Assembly (NCBI RefSeq): GCF_014268455.2
Contig: NZ_CP077085.1
Coordinates: 1,984,001 to 2,048,000, forward strand
Reading direction: 5' to 3'
Source: Pseudomonas shahriarae
GTDB lineage: Bacteria; Pseudomonadota; Gammaproteobacteria; Pseudomonadales; Pseudomonadaceae
DNA length: 64,000 nt
Of the stretch, positions 1 through 8,181 are shown one piece after another. The notes below the pieces were generated by a model. The model had not been told where the DNA came from. It did no database searches and was given only the letters and a program-made list of their open reading frames with translations. A program made the position numbers and the translations under genes. Position 1 is the first letter of the stretch, and each line of letters starts with the position of its first letter.

Positions 1-91
1 AGGGCGCACCTTGAACCAGGTCATCGAGTTGCTGATGCGTGCCGAGCCCAAGACTGATGTCGACTTTATTTCCACCAGTGGTTTCAACTGA
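1..91 (+). CDS. gpsA: Glycerol-3-phosphate dehydrogenase GpsA, C-terminal end (partial)
   Basis: Only the last 29 codons are present (frame begins at base 2), stopping at TGA 89-91. The tail reads GRTLNQVIELLMRAEPK and ends DVDFISTSGFN, which I recognise as the C-terminus of pseudomonad NAD(P)H-dependent sn-glycerol-3-phosphate dehydrogenase. This cytosolic enzyme makes glycerol-3-phosphate for phospholipid synthesis. The following DUF4389 and sixA genes are its usual neighbours in Pseudomonas, which supports the call. The body of the protein lies outside the window. Confidence 0.8.
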   Translation, partial: GRTLNQVIELLMRAEPKTDVDFISTSGFN

Positions 92-101
92 GGAACCCGC
101 G

Positions 102-449
102 ATGAACGATCCGAAAGCAGCACCCAAGTATGAATCCATTGCCCTGCGCATCCTGTGGATGCTGGTGTTTGCCCTGGTCTGGCAAGTGGCGCAGTTCATC
201 CTCGGGGCGTTGGTGGTGGTGCAATTGATCTACCGCCTGATCTACGGCGCACCGAACCTGGGCCTGATGAACTTTGGCGACAGCCTCAGCCAGTTCCTCG
301 CGCAGATTGGCCGTTTTGGCAGCTTCCACAGTGAGCAGAAACCCTGGCCCTTTGCCGATTGGCCAACCCAGCGCGCCCCGGAAGGCGAAGCCGCCCACAG
401 CGTGCCGCCAGCCCCGCACCCGGTGCGCGATGAGGAGCCCAAGCTATGA
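102..449 (+). CDS. DUF4389 domain small membrane protein
   Basis: 115-aa protein. I chose the ATG at 102, 10 bases after the gpsA stop and preceded by a GAGGAA ribosome binding site, rather than an upstream ATG inside gpsA. One strong hydrophobic stretch (about residues 15-45, ILWMLVFALVWQVAQFILGA) suggests a membrane protein, followed by FGDSLSQFLAQI and KPWPFADWP, typical of the DUF4389 family. The C-terminus is rich in Pro and Ala. Function is unknown. It ends in an ATGA overlap with sixA, so gpsA, this gene and sixA probably form one transcript. Confidence 0.85.
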   Translation: MNDPKAAPKYESIALRILWMLVFALVWQVAQFILGALVVVQLIYRLIYGAPNLGLMNFGDSLSQFLAQIGRFGSFHSEQKPWPFADWPTQRAPEGEAAHSVPPAPHPVRDEEPKL

Positions 450-895
450 AGCTGTGGGTGTTGCGCCACGGTGAAGCCGAGTCCCATGCACCCAGCGATG
501 CCCAGCGCAACCTGACCGAGCGTGGCCGCGAAGAAGTGCTGCACAGCGCCGCGCACCTGATCGGCCAGCCCATCAGCGCGATCATCGCCAGCCCTTATGT
601 GCGGGCGCAACAGACTGCCCAGTTGGTGCGCGAGGCGTTGGGGTTTGTGCCAGAAATCCGCACGGTGTCGTGGCTGACGCCGGACGGCAACCCCCTGCAA
701 GTCCTGGAAAAACTCGACACCGATGACAATGTGCTGCTGGTCAGCCATCAGCCTTTGGTGGGCAACCTGATCAGCTTTTTGCAGCACGGGCACCAGCGCC
801 AGCCGCAACCGATGCACACCGCCAGCCTGGCGGAGCTGGAAGGGGACTTCCCGCTGGCGGGGCTGATGAGCCTCAACAACGTGAAAAACCCCTGA
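446..895 (+). CDS. sixA: Phosphohistidine phosphatase SixA
   Basis: 149-aa histidine-phosphatase-superfamily protein. The RHG motif carrying the phospho-accepting His is at residues 7-9 (H8), and the second catalytic His is H101 in LVSHQPLVG. Length fits SixA (about 150-160 aa). In E. coli SixA dephosphorylates phosphohistidine on HPt or PTS proteins (for example NPr); the target here is not visible. The start overlaps the DUF4389 stop (ATGA at 446-449), implying translational coupling. A REP doublet follows the stop. Confidence 0.88.
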   Translation: MKLWVLRHGEAESHAPSDAQRNLTERGREEVLHSAAHLIGQPISAIIASPYVRAQQTAQLVREALGFVPEIRTVSWLTPDGNPLQVLEKLDTDDNVLLVSHQPLVGNLISFLQHGHQRQPQPMHTASLAELEGDFPLAGLMSLNNVKNP

Positions 896-920
896 TTTTT
901 AAGGCACAACACAATCAACT

Positions 921-1010
921 GTGGGAGCGGGCTTGCTCGCGAATGCGGTGCATCAGTCAATGAATGTATTGGCTGACACTCCGCATTCGCGAGTAAGCCC
1001 ACCCCCACAC
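921..1010. repeat. REP doublet (REPIN) 3' of sixA
   Basis: Two inverted copies of the GTGGGAGCGGGCTTGCTCGC-type element, with arms GCGAATGCGG / CCGCATTCGC, separated by a short spacer. The right copy is slightly diverged (GAGTAAGCCCACCCCCACAC). This is typical of the P. fluorescens group. Confidence 0.85.
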
Positions 1011-1135
1011 AAGCCCTTTCCCACAGTTTGATTGCATTCTGCCTGCAAGCGACTTGCAGTGCTCCTGTGTGCATGGAATAGTCCACCAAGCAAGTGCTTG
1101 GTTGGCTACCATCGGAACACACAGGAGCGCGTCCC

Positions 1136-2803
1136 ATGTCTGTCGCTTTTCGTTTGCCGCTGCAGGTCTTCTTTGAACGTGAGGCGCGCCATCCGCGCCA
1201 GCGCTTCCTGGTCCAGCCCACGGGTGGCGGCGAGGTGCAGACCCTCACCTGGGGCGAGGTCGGCCACCAGGCCCGTTGCGCCGCCCATTGGCTGCGGGCA
1301 CGGGAGTTGCCCCAGGGCTCGCACATTGCCCTGATCTCGAAAAACTGCGCGCACTGGATTATCGCCGACCTGGCGATCTGGATGGCCGGGCATGTCTCGG
1401 TGCCGCTGTACCCCAACCTCACCGCCGACTCCGTGGCCCACGTGCTGGAGCACTCCGAGGCGGCGTTGGTGTTTATCGGCAAGCTCGACGACTGGCCGGC
1501 CATGGCCCCAGGCATCAAGGCCGGGCTTGCGACCATCAGCCTGCCGCTGTGCCCCGAGGGCCCGTTCGACTTCACTTGGGCCGACCTGCAGGCCTGCTCA
1601 CCGATCCAGGATGACCCGGCGCCGGCTGCCACGGACCTGGCCACCATCATCTACACCTCCGGCACTACCGGCCTGCCCAAAGGCGTGATGCACACCTTCG
1701 GCGCCCTGGCGTTTGCGGCAACCCGAGGCACCGAGCTGTTCGGCCTGGGGGAGGGCGACCGGCTGCTGTCCTACCTGCCGCTGTGCCATGTGGCCGAGCG
1801 CATGTTTGTCGAGATGGCTGCGATCTACACCGGGCAAACGGTGTTTTTTGCCGAAAGCCTCGACACCTTCCTCACCGACCTGCAACGCGCCCGGCCCACG
1901 GCCTTGTTCGGCGTGCCGCGCATCTGGACCAAGTTCCAGATGGGGGTGTACGGCAAAATCCCGGAAAAACGCCTGGAGCTGCTATTGCGTCTGCCATTTA
2001 TCGGCAAGCGCGTCGGGCGCAAGGTGCTCGCCGGGCTTGGCCTGGACGCGGTGCGGGTGGCCCTGTCCGGCGCGGCGCCGGTGCCCGAGGCGTTGCTGCG
2101 CTGGTACCTGCGCCTGGGCCTGGATGTGCTGGAGGTGTATGGCATGACCGAAAGCTGTGGTTATTCCCATGTCTGTCGCCCCGGCCAGCAGAAGATTGGC
2201 TGGATCGGCCTGCCGTGCCCGGACGTGGAGGTGCGCATTGACCCGGCCGGTGAAGTCCTGGTGCGCAGCGGCGCGACCATGCTCGGTTACTTCAAGGACC
2301 CGCAGAAGACTGCCGAGACCCTCACCGAAGACGGCTTCCTGCGTACCGGCGACAAGGGCGAGCAGGATGCCGAAGGCCGCCTGCGCCTGACCGGGCGGCT
2401 CAAGGAGATCTTCAAGACCAGCAAGGGCAAGTACGTCGCCCCGGCCCCCATCGAAAACCGCCTGGCGGAGCACGGGCGCATTGAGCAGGTGTGTGTGGTG
2501 GGTGATGGCCTGAGCGCGCCGATGGGTTTGTGCGTGCTGTCTGCAGTGGGCCAGCAGGAGGCCGCCGGCGAGGCCCGGCAATCTTTGCATGGCAGCCTGG
2601 AGCGCCTGCTGGAAGAGGTCAACCAGGTGCTGGATAAACATGAGCGCTTGCGTCAACTGGTGGTGGTGAAAGACAGTTGGGCCGTGGAAAACGGCTTTCT
2701 GACACCGACCCTGAAGATCAAGCGCAACGTGATCGAGTCAACCTACGGCCCACAGTTCCAGGCCTGGAGCGCACGTTCCGAGGCAGTGCTGTGGCAGGAT
2801 TGA
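1136..2803 (+). CDS. AMP-dependent synthetase / long-chain acyl-CoA ligase
   Basis: 555-aa member of the ANL adenylating superfamily. Visible motifs: the phosphate-binding P-loop TSGTTGLPKG at residues 174-183, the VYGMTES motif about residue 335, TGDKGE about residue 410, and the hinge/catalytic region GRLKEIFKTSKGKYVAP near 420-435. It should activate a fatty or other carboxylic acid to an acyl-AMP and then acyl-CoA. ATG 1136 was chosen because AGGAG lies just upstream; an earlier in-frame ATG at 1094 lacks this. A hotdog thioesterase follows 31 bp later, so the pair may form and hydrolyse the same acyl-CoA. Substrate not determinable. Confidence 0.85.
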   Translation: MSVAFRLPLQVFFEREARHPRQRFLVQPTGGGEVQTLTWGEVGHQARCAAHWLRARELPQGSHIALISKNCAHWIIADLAIWMAGHVSVPLYPNLTADSVAHVLEHSEAALVFIGKLDDWPAMAPGIKAGLATISLPLCPEGPFDFTWADLQACSPIQDDPAPAATDLATIIYTSGTTGLPKGVMHTFGALAFAATRGTELFGLGEGDRLLSYLPLCHVAERMFVEMAAIYTGQTVFFAESLDTFLTDLQRARPTALFGVPRIWTKFQMGVYGKIPEKRLELLLRLPFIGKRVGRKVLAGLGLDAVRVALSGAAPVPEALLRWYLRLGLDVLEVYGMTESCGYSHVCRPGQQKIGWIGLPCPDVEVRIDPAGEVLVRSGATMLGYFKDPQKTAETLTEDGFLRTGDKGEQDAEGRLRLTGRLKEIFKTSKGKYVAPAPIENRLAEHGRIEQVCVVGDGLSAPMGLCVLSAVGQQEAAGEARQSLHGSLERLLEEVNQVLDKHERLRQLVVVKDSWAVENGFLTPTLKIKRNVIESTYGPQFQAWSARSEAVLWQD

Positions 2804-2834
2804 GCACCCAAATAAAATCAACAAGGACACTGCA

Positions 2835-3278
2835 ATGAGCCTGTGGCGCACCCTCCCCAATATCGAACAACTCAATGCCATCCAGAAAAACACCATTGGT
2901 GAAGTGCTGGATATCCGTTTCGAGACCTTCGACGACCAGTCCCTGACCGCCAGCATGGTGATCGACCACCGCACCCATCAACCCTATGGCCTGCTGCACG
3001 GTGGGGCCTCGGTGGTGTTGGCCGAAACGGTTGGCTCCATGGCCAGCTACCTGTGTATCGACGCCAGCAAGTTCTATTGCGTGGGCCTGGAAATCAACGC
3101 CAACCACCTGCGCGGCCTGCGTTCCGGGCGGGTGACGGCGGTGGCCCGGGCGATCCACATCGGGCGCACCACCCATGTCTGGGACATCCGCCTGACCAGT
3201 GACGAGGGCAAGGCCAGTTGTGTGTCGCGCCTGACCATGGCCGTGGTGCCCCTGGGCGAGAACCCGCCGGCGCGATAG
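2835..3278 (+). CDS. Hotdog-fold acyl-CoA thioesterase (PaaI/YdiI-like)
   Basis: 147-aa single hotdog domain. The motif GLLHGGASVVLAETVGS (residues 52-68, catalytic-type Glu64) and the C-terminal GRTTHVWDIRL strand are characteristic of the PaaI/EntH/YdiI (1,4-dihydroxy-2-naphthoyl-CoA hydrolase-like) family. It hydrolyses an acyl- or aroyl-CoA thioester, acting as a cytosolic oligomer. It lies immediately downstream of the acyl-CoA ligase with an AAGGA site before ATG 2835. Co-transcription is likely, and the natural substrate is unknown. Confidence 0.85.
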   Translation: MSLWRTLPNIEQLNAIQKNTIGEVLDIRFETFDDQSLTASMVIDHRTHQPYGLLHGGASVVLAETVGSMASYLCIDASKFYCVGLEINANHLRGLRSGRVTAVARAIHIGRTTHVWDIRLTSDEGKASCVSRLTMAVVPLGENPPAR

Positions 3279-3375
3279 GTGTGGCGTGAGTGTCATCATT
3301 CCTGGCAGTTACAGTCATTGCTGTAGCGGCCAGGCGTGAGGACAATCGAATTCTGTTTTGGATGATGGGTTGGTT

Positions 3376-4179
3376 ATGTCGCAACATGTGTTTTTCACTC
3401 ATGCCAATGGCTTTCCTTCGGCGACCTACGGCAAATTGTTCGATGCCCTGGCCCCGGAGTACGCGGTGGCGCACCTGTCGCAGCACGGCCACGACCCGCG
3501 GTTTCCGGTGGATGACAATTGGCAGAACCTGGTGGACGAACTGATCCACCACCTGGAGCAGCAACCGGAGCCGGTGTGGGGCGTCGGCCACTCATTGGGC
3601 GGGGTGCTGCATTTGCACGCGGCCCTGCGTTGCCCGCAGTTGTATCGCGGGGTGGTGATGCTCGACTCGCCGGTGCTGACCCTGGCCGACCGCTGGGTGA
3701 TCCGCGCGGCCAAGCGTTTTGGCCTGATCGACCGCCTGACCCCGGCTGGCCGCACCCTGGGCCGGCGCGAAGAGTTCAGCGACCTGGACGCCGCGCGTCA
3801 GTATTTTTCCGGCAAGACACTGTTTCGCGGGTTTGACCCGGACTGCCTGGAGGCCTACCTGCAACATGGTCTGCACCAGGTCGGCGATCGCCTGCGCCTG
3901 CGGTTCGACCCGGCCACGGAAATCAGCATTTATCGGGGCGTGCCACACACCAGCCCCGGCCAGACCCGCCAATTGAAAGTGCCACTGGCCGTAGTACGCG
4001 GCCGGCAGAGCCGGGTGGTGATGCGCCATCACGCCAGCGGCGTCGCACGCCTGCCCATGGGCGAGATGCTGACCATGCCCGGCGGCCACATGTTTCCCCT
4101 GGAGCGGCCGCAGGACACGGCGACCCTGATCAAGAACCTGTTTACCCGTTGGGAAGCCCGCGAGCGCAGTTGCGCATGA
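3376..4179 (+). CDS. Alpha/beta hydrolase
   Basis: 267-aa alpha/beta-hydrolase-fold protein. The N-terminal FFTHANGFPS resembles the HG oxyanion strand. The nucleophile elbow is GHSLGG (Ser73), and a late His occurs in MPGGHMFPLERP, completing a plausible triad. No signal peptide, so cytosolic. ATG 3376 is used; an ATG at 3358 lies six codons upstream without better support. The TGA overlaps the next hydrolase ATG (ATGA 4176-4179), so the two hydrolases are translationally coupled. Substrate unknown. Confidence 0.8.
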   Translation: MSQHVFFTHANGFPSATYGKLFDALAPEYAVAHLSQHGHDPRFPVDDNWQNLVDELIHHLEQQPEPVWGVGHSLGGVLHLHAALRCPQLYRGVVMLDSPVLTLADRWVIRAAKRFGLIDRLTPAGRTLGRREEFSDLDAARQYFSGKTLFRGFDPDCLEAYLQHGLHQVGDRLRLRFDPATEISIYRGVPHTSPGQTRQLKVPLAVVRGRQSRVVMRHHASGVARLPMGEMLTMPGGHMFPLERPQDTATLIKNLFTRWEARERSCA

Positions 4180-5030
4180 CCACGCCTGTCGAAGAAGTGC
4201 GCCTGAGCCTGCCGCACATTGAGCTGGCGGCCCATCTGTTCGGCCCGGAAGACGGCCTGCCGGTGATCGCCCTGCATGGCTGGCTGGACAACGCCAACAG
4301 CTTTGCGCGCCTGGCGCCCAAGCTGCAGGGTTTGCGCATTGTCGCCCTGGACATGGCCGGCCACGGCCACTCGGCCCACCGCCCGGCTGGGGCGGGGTAC
4401 GCCTTGTGGGATTACGTGTTTGATGTGCTGCAAGTGGCCGAACAGCTGGGCTGGAAACGTTTTGCATTACTTGGCCACTCCCTGGGGGCAGTCGTTTCCA
4501 CGGTGCTGGCCGGGGCCTTGCCGGAGCGCGTGACGCACTTGGCGTTGATCGACGGCGTGATCCCGCCGACCGCCACCGGCGAGGACCCCGCCGAGCGCCT
4601 GGGCATGGCCCTGCAGGCGCAAATCAACCTGCAGGACAAGCGCAAACCGGTGTACGGCACCCTCGACCGGGCGGTGGAAGCGCGAATGAAAGGCGTGGTG
4701 GCCGTCAGCCGTGAAGCCGCGGAACTCCTGGCCCGGCGCGGCTTGATGCCGGTGCCGGGCGGCTACACCTGGCGCAGTGACAGCCGCCTGACCCTGGCCT
4801 CGCCAATACGCCTGACGGAAGAACAGGCCATGGCCTTCGTGCGTCGAGTGGCGTGCCCTGCACAGTTGGTGGTCGCGCAAGAAGGCATGCTGGCCAAACA
4901 TCCCGAGCTGCTTGCGCAGGTGCCGTTCACTGTCACCACCCTTGCAGGTGGCCATCATTTGCACCTGAATGACGAGTCGGGAGCGGTTCTTGTTGCAGAC
5001 TGTTTCAATCGGTTCTTCACCGCGCCTTGA
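4176..5030 (+). CDS. Alpha/beta hydrolase
   Basis: 284-aa alpha/beta hydrolase. Motifs: oxyanion HGWLDNA (residues 34-40), nucleophile elbow GHSLGA (Ser102), and terminal catalytic His in GGHHLHLNDE. It resembles the serine-hydrolase family found next to this locus in other pseudomonads (esterase/lipase-like). The start overlaps the preceding hydrolase stop. It closes the ligase-thioesterase-hydrolase cluster that begins at 1136. No secretion signal. Precise ester substrate cannot be read from sequence. Confidence 0.8.
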   Translation: MTTPVEEVRLSLPHIELAAHLFGPEDGLPVIALHGWLDNANSFARLAPKLQGLRIVALDMAGHGHSAHRPAGAGYALWDYVFDVLQVAEQLGWKRFALLGHSLGAVVSTVLAGALPERVTHLALIDGVIPPTATGEDPAERLGMALQAQINLQDKRKPVYGTLDRAVEARMKGVVAVSREAAELLARRGLMPVPGGYTWRSDSRLTLASPIRLTEEQAMAFVRRVACPAQLVVAQEGMLAKHPELLAQVPFTVTTLAGGHHLHLNDESGAVLVADCFNRFFTAP

Positions 5031-5079
5031 CTTGGCGGGGGCAACTGTCGAGGCTGGGCAGATTGAAAGGGAGTCAACC

Positions 5080-5136
5080 ATGAACAATCCGAATACCGCG
5101 AAGGCATCCACCGGCCAAGGCGCACCGATCCGATGA
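5080..5136 (+). CDS. 18-aa upstream ORF coupled to the DUF4892 gene
   Basis: ATG at 5080 is preceded by AAAGGGAG and encodes MNNPNTAKASTGQGAPIR, then TGA at 5134-5136. The stop overlaps the ATG (5133) of the DUF4892 gene in an ATGA arrangement, and that downstream ATG has no strong ribosome binding site of its own. This looks like a leader ORF that delivers ribosomes to the next gene. The peptide has no recognisable attenuator-type codon run. Whether the peptide itself matters is unknown. Confidence 0.45.
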   Translation: MNNPNTAKASTGQGAPIR

Positions 5137-5951
5137 GTAGTGCCAAGGGAATTATCCGTGTGCTTGGGCTGTGCTGCATCAGCCCGTTGGTCTTCGCTGC
5201 TGATCTACCGGGAAGCCAGGATCTGCCCAGCGTGGCCCGTCAGGTGGATGCGCAGATTGTCGACTACCGTCCCACCGAAGAAAAAGAACGCATCTACCCC
5301 ATGGGCGCGATCCGTAAGATCAGTGGCAAGTTGCGCTACGACGGTCAGGCCACGGCCCGTGGCCAAGTAACCGCCATCACCTATGAACTGCCTGCCGAGC
5401 ACAGTTCCAGCACGGCCTTCAAAGCCACGCGCGAGGCGTTGCAAGAACAGGGCGCGCAGTTGTTGTTCTGGTGCCAGGCCCGTGATTGTGGCGAAAGCAG
5501 CCTCTGGGCCAATGAAGTGTTGGGCAATGCCAAGCTGGTCGGCGCCGATGGCCAGCAGGAATTCCTCTTGCTGCGCCTGGCCGCCCCTCAGGACAACTCT
5601 CTGGTGGCGCTGTACGGCATCACCCGCGGCAATCGCCGGGCTTACCTGCATGTTGAGCAAATGGACGCCAGCGCGCCATTGGGGCAATTGCTGCCGACCT
5701 CTGCCACACTGCTGCGCGAACTGAAAAGCACCGGCGACCTGGATTTCCCTTTGCTGGGGGCTGAGCCCGACGCAACATGGTTGACCCTGATTTCCCGTGG
5801 ATTGAACCTCGACACCACCTTGCGGGTCAGTTTGAGCGGACCCAACGCTGAAGCCTGGCGCCAGGGCCTGATCGACAAGGGCGTGCGTGCGGCGCGCCTG
5901 GAAACCGCTACTGGCGAGACCCAGGGCCTGCATCTGCAAGTGATCCGCTGA
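5133..5951 (+). CDS. DUF4892 domain-containing exported protein
   Basis: 272-aa protein with a short N-terminal hydrophobic signal (GIIRVLGLCCISPLVFAAD, cleavage probably after FAA near residue 23), so periplasmic or outer-membrane associated. The body contains EKERIYPMGAIRKISGKLRYDG and the paired cysteines in LLFWCQARDCGESSLWANE, which I recognise as DUF4892, a Pseudomonas-enriched family of unknown function. C97-type Cys pairs could form a disulfide. Translation probably depends on the 18-codon ORF that overlaps its start. A GC-rich inverted repeat follows the stop. Confidence 0.8.
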   Translation: MSSAKGIIRVLGLCCISPLVFAADLPGSQDLPSVARQVDAQIVDYRPTEEKERIYPMGAIRKISGKLRYDGQATARGQVTAITYELPAEHSSSTAFKATREALQEQGAQLLFWCQARDCGESSLWANEVLGNAKLVGADGQQEFLLLRLAAPQDNSLVALYGITRGNRRAYLHVEQMDASAPLGQLLPTSATLLRELKSTGDLDFPLLGAEPDATWLTLISRGLNLDTTLRVSLSGPNAEAWRQGLIDKGVRAARLETATGETQGLHLQVIR

Positions 5952-5960
5952 TCGTTCCAG

Positions 5961-5985
5961 GGCGAACGGACCCGCGCCGTTCGCC
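5961..5985. other. GC-rich hairpin after DUF4892 gene
   Basis: Perfect 9-bp inverted repeat GGCGAACGG / CCGTTCGCC with a 7-nt loop, 10 bp after the stop. No T-run follows on the plus strand, so it is more likely an mRNA 3'-end stabiliser or a weak terminator than a classical intrinsic terminator. Confidence 0.5.
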
Positions 5986-6023
5986 TAAGCTCTCCCTCAA
6001 CAGACTTCTTTTCGAGAAAGCAC

Positions 6024-7085
6024 ATGCTCAACAATGATCGCCTGCTGGTGCAGATCCTGCTCCTGGTGCTGTTTGGTGCCAGTTTCTGGGTGATGGCGCC
6101 GTTCTGGTCGGCGCTGTTCTGGGGCGCGGTGCTGGCGTTTGCCAGCTGGCCGCTGATGCGCCTGTTGACCCGCGCCCTGGGCGGCCGCGAGTCCCTGGCA
6201 GCGGGGATCCTGACCTTGGGCTGGATGTTGCTGGTGGCAGTGCCACTGGTGTGGTTGGGCTTCAACCTGGCCGACCATGTGCGCGATGCTGTGGCGCTGA
6301 TCAAGGACCTCCAGGTCGACGGCCTGCCCGAAGCACCTAGCTGGCTGGGCTCGATCCCGTTTGTGGGAGAGCGGCTGGTGGCCATGTGGGACAGTATCGA
6401 CCAGCAGGGCGCGGCTTTGATGGTCACGATCAAGCCCTACCTGGGGCAGGTCGGCAACTGGCTGCTGGCCCGCAGCGCGCAGATCGGCGGCGGCATCCTC
6501 GAACTGACCCTCAGCCTGGTGTTTGTATTCTTTTTCTACCGCGACGGGCCACGCCTGGCGATGTTCGTTCACCGGCTGCTGGAGCGTTTGATCGGTGATC
6601 GCGCCGGCTACTACATCGACCTGGTGGCCGGTACGGTGCAACGGGTGGTCAACGGCGTGATCGGCACCGCCGCCGCCCAGGCATTGCTGGCACTGATCGG
6701 CTTCCTGATTGCCGGCGTGCCCGGGGCACTGGTGCTGGGCATCGTCACCTTCCTGCTCAGCCTGATCCCCATGGGCCCGCCCCTGGTCTGGATCCCGGCC
6801 ACGGCCTGGTTGGTATGGAAGGGCGATTACACCTACGCGGTGTTCCTCGGCGTCTGGGGCACATTCATCATCAGTGGCGTAGACAACGTGCTCAAGCCCT
6901 ACCTGATCAGCCGCGGCGGTAACCTGCCACTGGTGATCGTGTTGCTGGGGGTATTTGGTGGCTTGATCGCGTTTGGCTTTATCGGCTTGTTTATCGGGCC
7001 GACCTTGTTGGCGGTGGCGTATAGCCTGTTGACGGATTGGAGCGCGACTCAGGCGCAGGTTCGTCGCGAGGACAAGGTGAGCTGA
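6024..7085 (+). CDS. AI-2E family transporter (YdiK/PerM-like permease)
   Basis: 353-aa polytopic membrane protein with about seven or eight hydrophobic segments: an N-terminal pair (residues 8-45), one near 65-85, a long loop, and a C-terminal group from about 150 to 340. The FFFYRDGP motif (about residues 170-177) and GPPLVWIPA plus GVDNVLKPYLISRG are hallmarks of the AI-2E exporter/PerM/TqsA family. The family name comes from E. coli TqsA, but most members have other or unknown substrates. ATG 6024 follows GAGAAAG. Monocistronic by appearance. Confidence 0.88.
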   Translation: MLNNDRLLVQILLLVLFGASFWVMAPFWSALFWGAVLAFASWPLMRLLTRALGGRESLAAGILTLGWMLLVAVPLVWLGFNLADHVRDAVALIKDLQVDGLPEAPSWLGSIPFVGERLVAMWDSIDQQGAALMVTIKPYLGQVGNWLLARSAQIGGGILELTLSLVFVFFFYRDGPRLAMFVHRLLERLIGDRAGYYIDLVAGTVQRVVNGVIGTAAAQALLALIGFLIAGVPGALVLGIVTFLLSLIPMGPPLVWIPATAWLVWKGDYTYAVFLGVWGTFIISGVDNVLKPYLISRGGNLPLVIVLLGVFGGLIAFGFIGLFIGPTLLAVAYSLLTDWSATQAQVRREDKVS

Positions 7086-7325
7086 TCCTTTGCAGGAGCC
7101 GGCAATGGCTAGGTCCCGGGTAGTCACGTTTTTGCCGTCACCTGCGGGCGAGGCTACTGTCGGGGCATGTTGCAGGCGTGTCGTGAATGTATCTACTTTG
7201 AAATATTAGTCGGTTCTCCCAGAAAAATAGGCGCTTGCCGAGGATTTACCGATCATCGGATCCCGCAAAGCCGCTGCTTGCGCTACAATCCGCGCCGATT
7301 TCGACTTGCCTGAGAGCCCATTCCA

Positions 7326-8024
7326 ATGTCCGTCTGCCAGACTCCTATCATCGTCGCCCTGGATTACCCCACCCGTGACGCCGCACTGAAGCTGGCTGAC
7401 CAGTTGGACCCCAAGCTCTGCCGGGTCAAGGTCGGCAAGGAGCTGTTCACCAGTTGTGCCGCAGAAATCGTCGGCACCCTGCGTGACAAGGGTTTTGAGG
7501 TGTTCCTCGACCTGAAATTCCACGATATCCCTAACACCACCGCGATGGCGGTCAAGGCCGCGGCCGAGATGGGCGTGTGGATGGTCAACGTCCACTGTTC
7601 CGGCGGCCTGCGCATGATGGCCGCGTGCCGTGAGGTGCTGGATCAGCGCAGCGGTCCCAAGCCGTTGCTGATCGGTGTGACCGTGCTGACCAGCATGGAG
7701 CGTGAGGACCTGGCCGGTATTGGCCTGGATATCGAGCCCCAGGAGCAAGTACTGCGTCTGGCGGCCCTGGCGCAGAAAGCCGGCCTCGATGGCCTGGTGT
7801 GTTCGGCGCTGGAGGCCCAGGCGTTGAAGACTGCCCATCCTACGCTGCAACTGGTGACCCCGGGGATTCGTCCGGCGGGCAGCGCCCAGGACGATCAGCG
7901 GCGGATTCTTACGCCGCGCCAGGCGCTGGATGCGGGTTCTGATTACTTGGTGATCGGTCGTCCGATCAGCCAGGCGGCCGATCCGGCCAAGGCCCTGGCG
8001 GCGGTGGTTGCCGAAATCGCCTGA
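7326..8024 (+). CDS. pyrF: Orotidine 5'-phosphate decarboxylase
   Basis: 232-aa TIM-barrel enzyme catalysing OMP to UMP, the last step of de novo pyrimidine synthesis. The catalytic signature [11 protein letters not shown] (residues 61-71; D62, K64, D67) is intact. The phosphate-binding end TPGIRPAG and the late VIGRPISQA are also present, all in the expected order. Length is standard. The gene has its own 240-bp upstream region and is followed by a REP doublet. Cytosolic homodimer by family knowledge. Confidence 0.97.
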   Translation: MSVCQTPIIVALDYPTRDAALKLADQLDPKLCRVKVGKELFTSCAAEIVGTLRDKGFEVFLDLKFHDIPNTTAMAVKAAAEMGVWMVNVHCSGGLRMMAACREVLDQRSGPKPLLIGVTVLTSMEREDLAGIGLDIEPQEQVLRLAALAQKAGLDGLVCSALEAQALKTAHPTLQLVTPGIRPAGSAQDDQRRILTPRQALDAGSDYLVIGRPISQAADPAKALAAVVAEIA

Positions 8025-8044
8025 TGCCTTTGCGCTAAAAATCT

Positions 8045-8128
8045 GGGAGCTGGCTTGCCAGCGATGCAGGCACTTCGGTTTTTCAGTCAGTCCGAGGTGA
8101 TGCTATCGCAGGCAAGCCAGCTCCCACA
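8045..8128. repeat. REP doublet (REPIN) 3' of pyrF
   Basis: GGGAGCTGGCTTGCCAGCGATGC and an inverted ATCGCAGGCAAGCCAGCTCCCAC, facing each other with a short spacer. It sits between the convergent genes pyrF and the oxidoreductase at 8182. Confidence 0.85.
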
Positions 8129-8181
8129 GTTGCTTACGGTGTGCCGCTTGGCACTCGATCCCACAAGGGCGCTGTGGGGTG

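Noticed and set aside
7200..7325. pyrF attenuator or promoter
   Set aside because: A TACAAT box is present at 7284-7289, but no convincing -35 at 16-18 bp and no terminator hairpin could be drawn.
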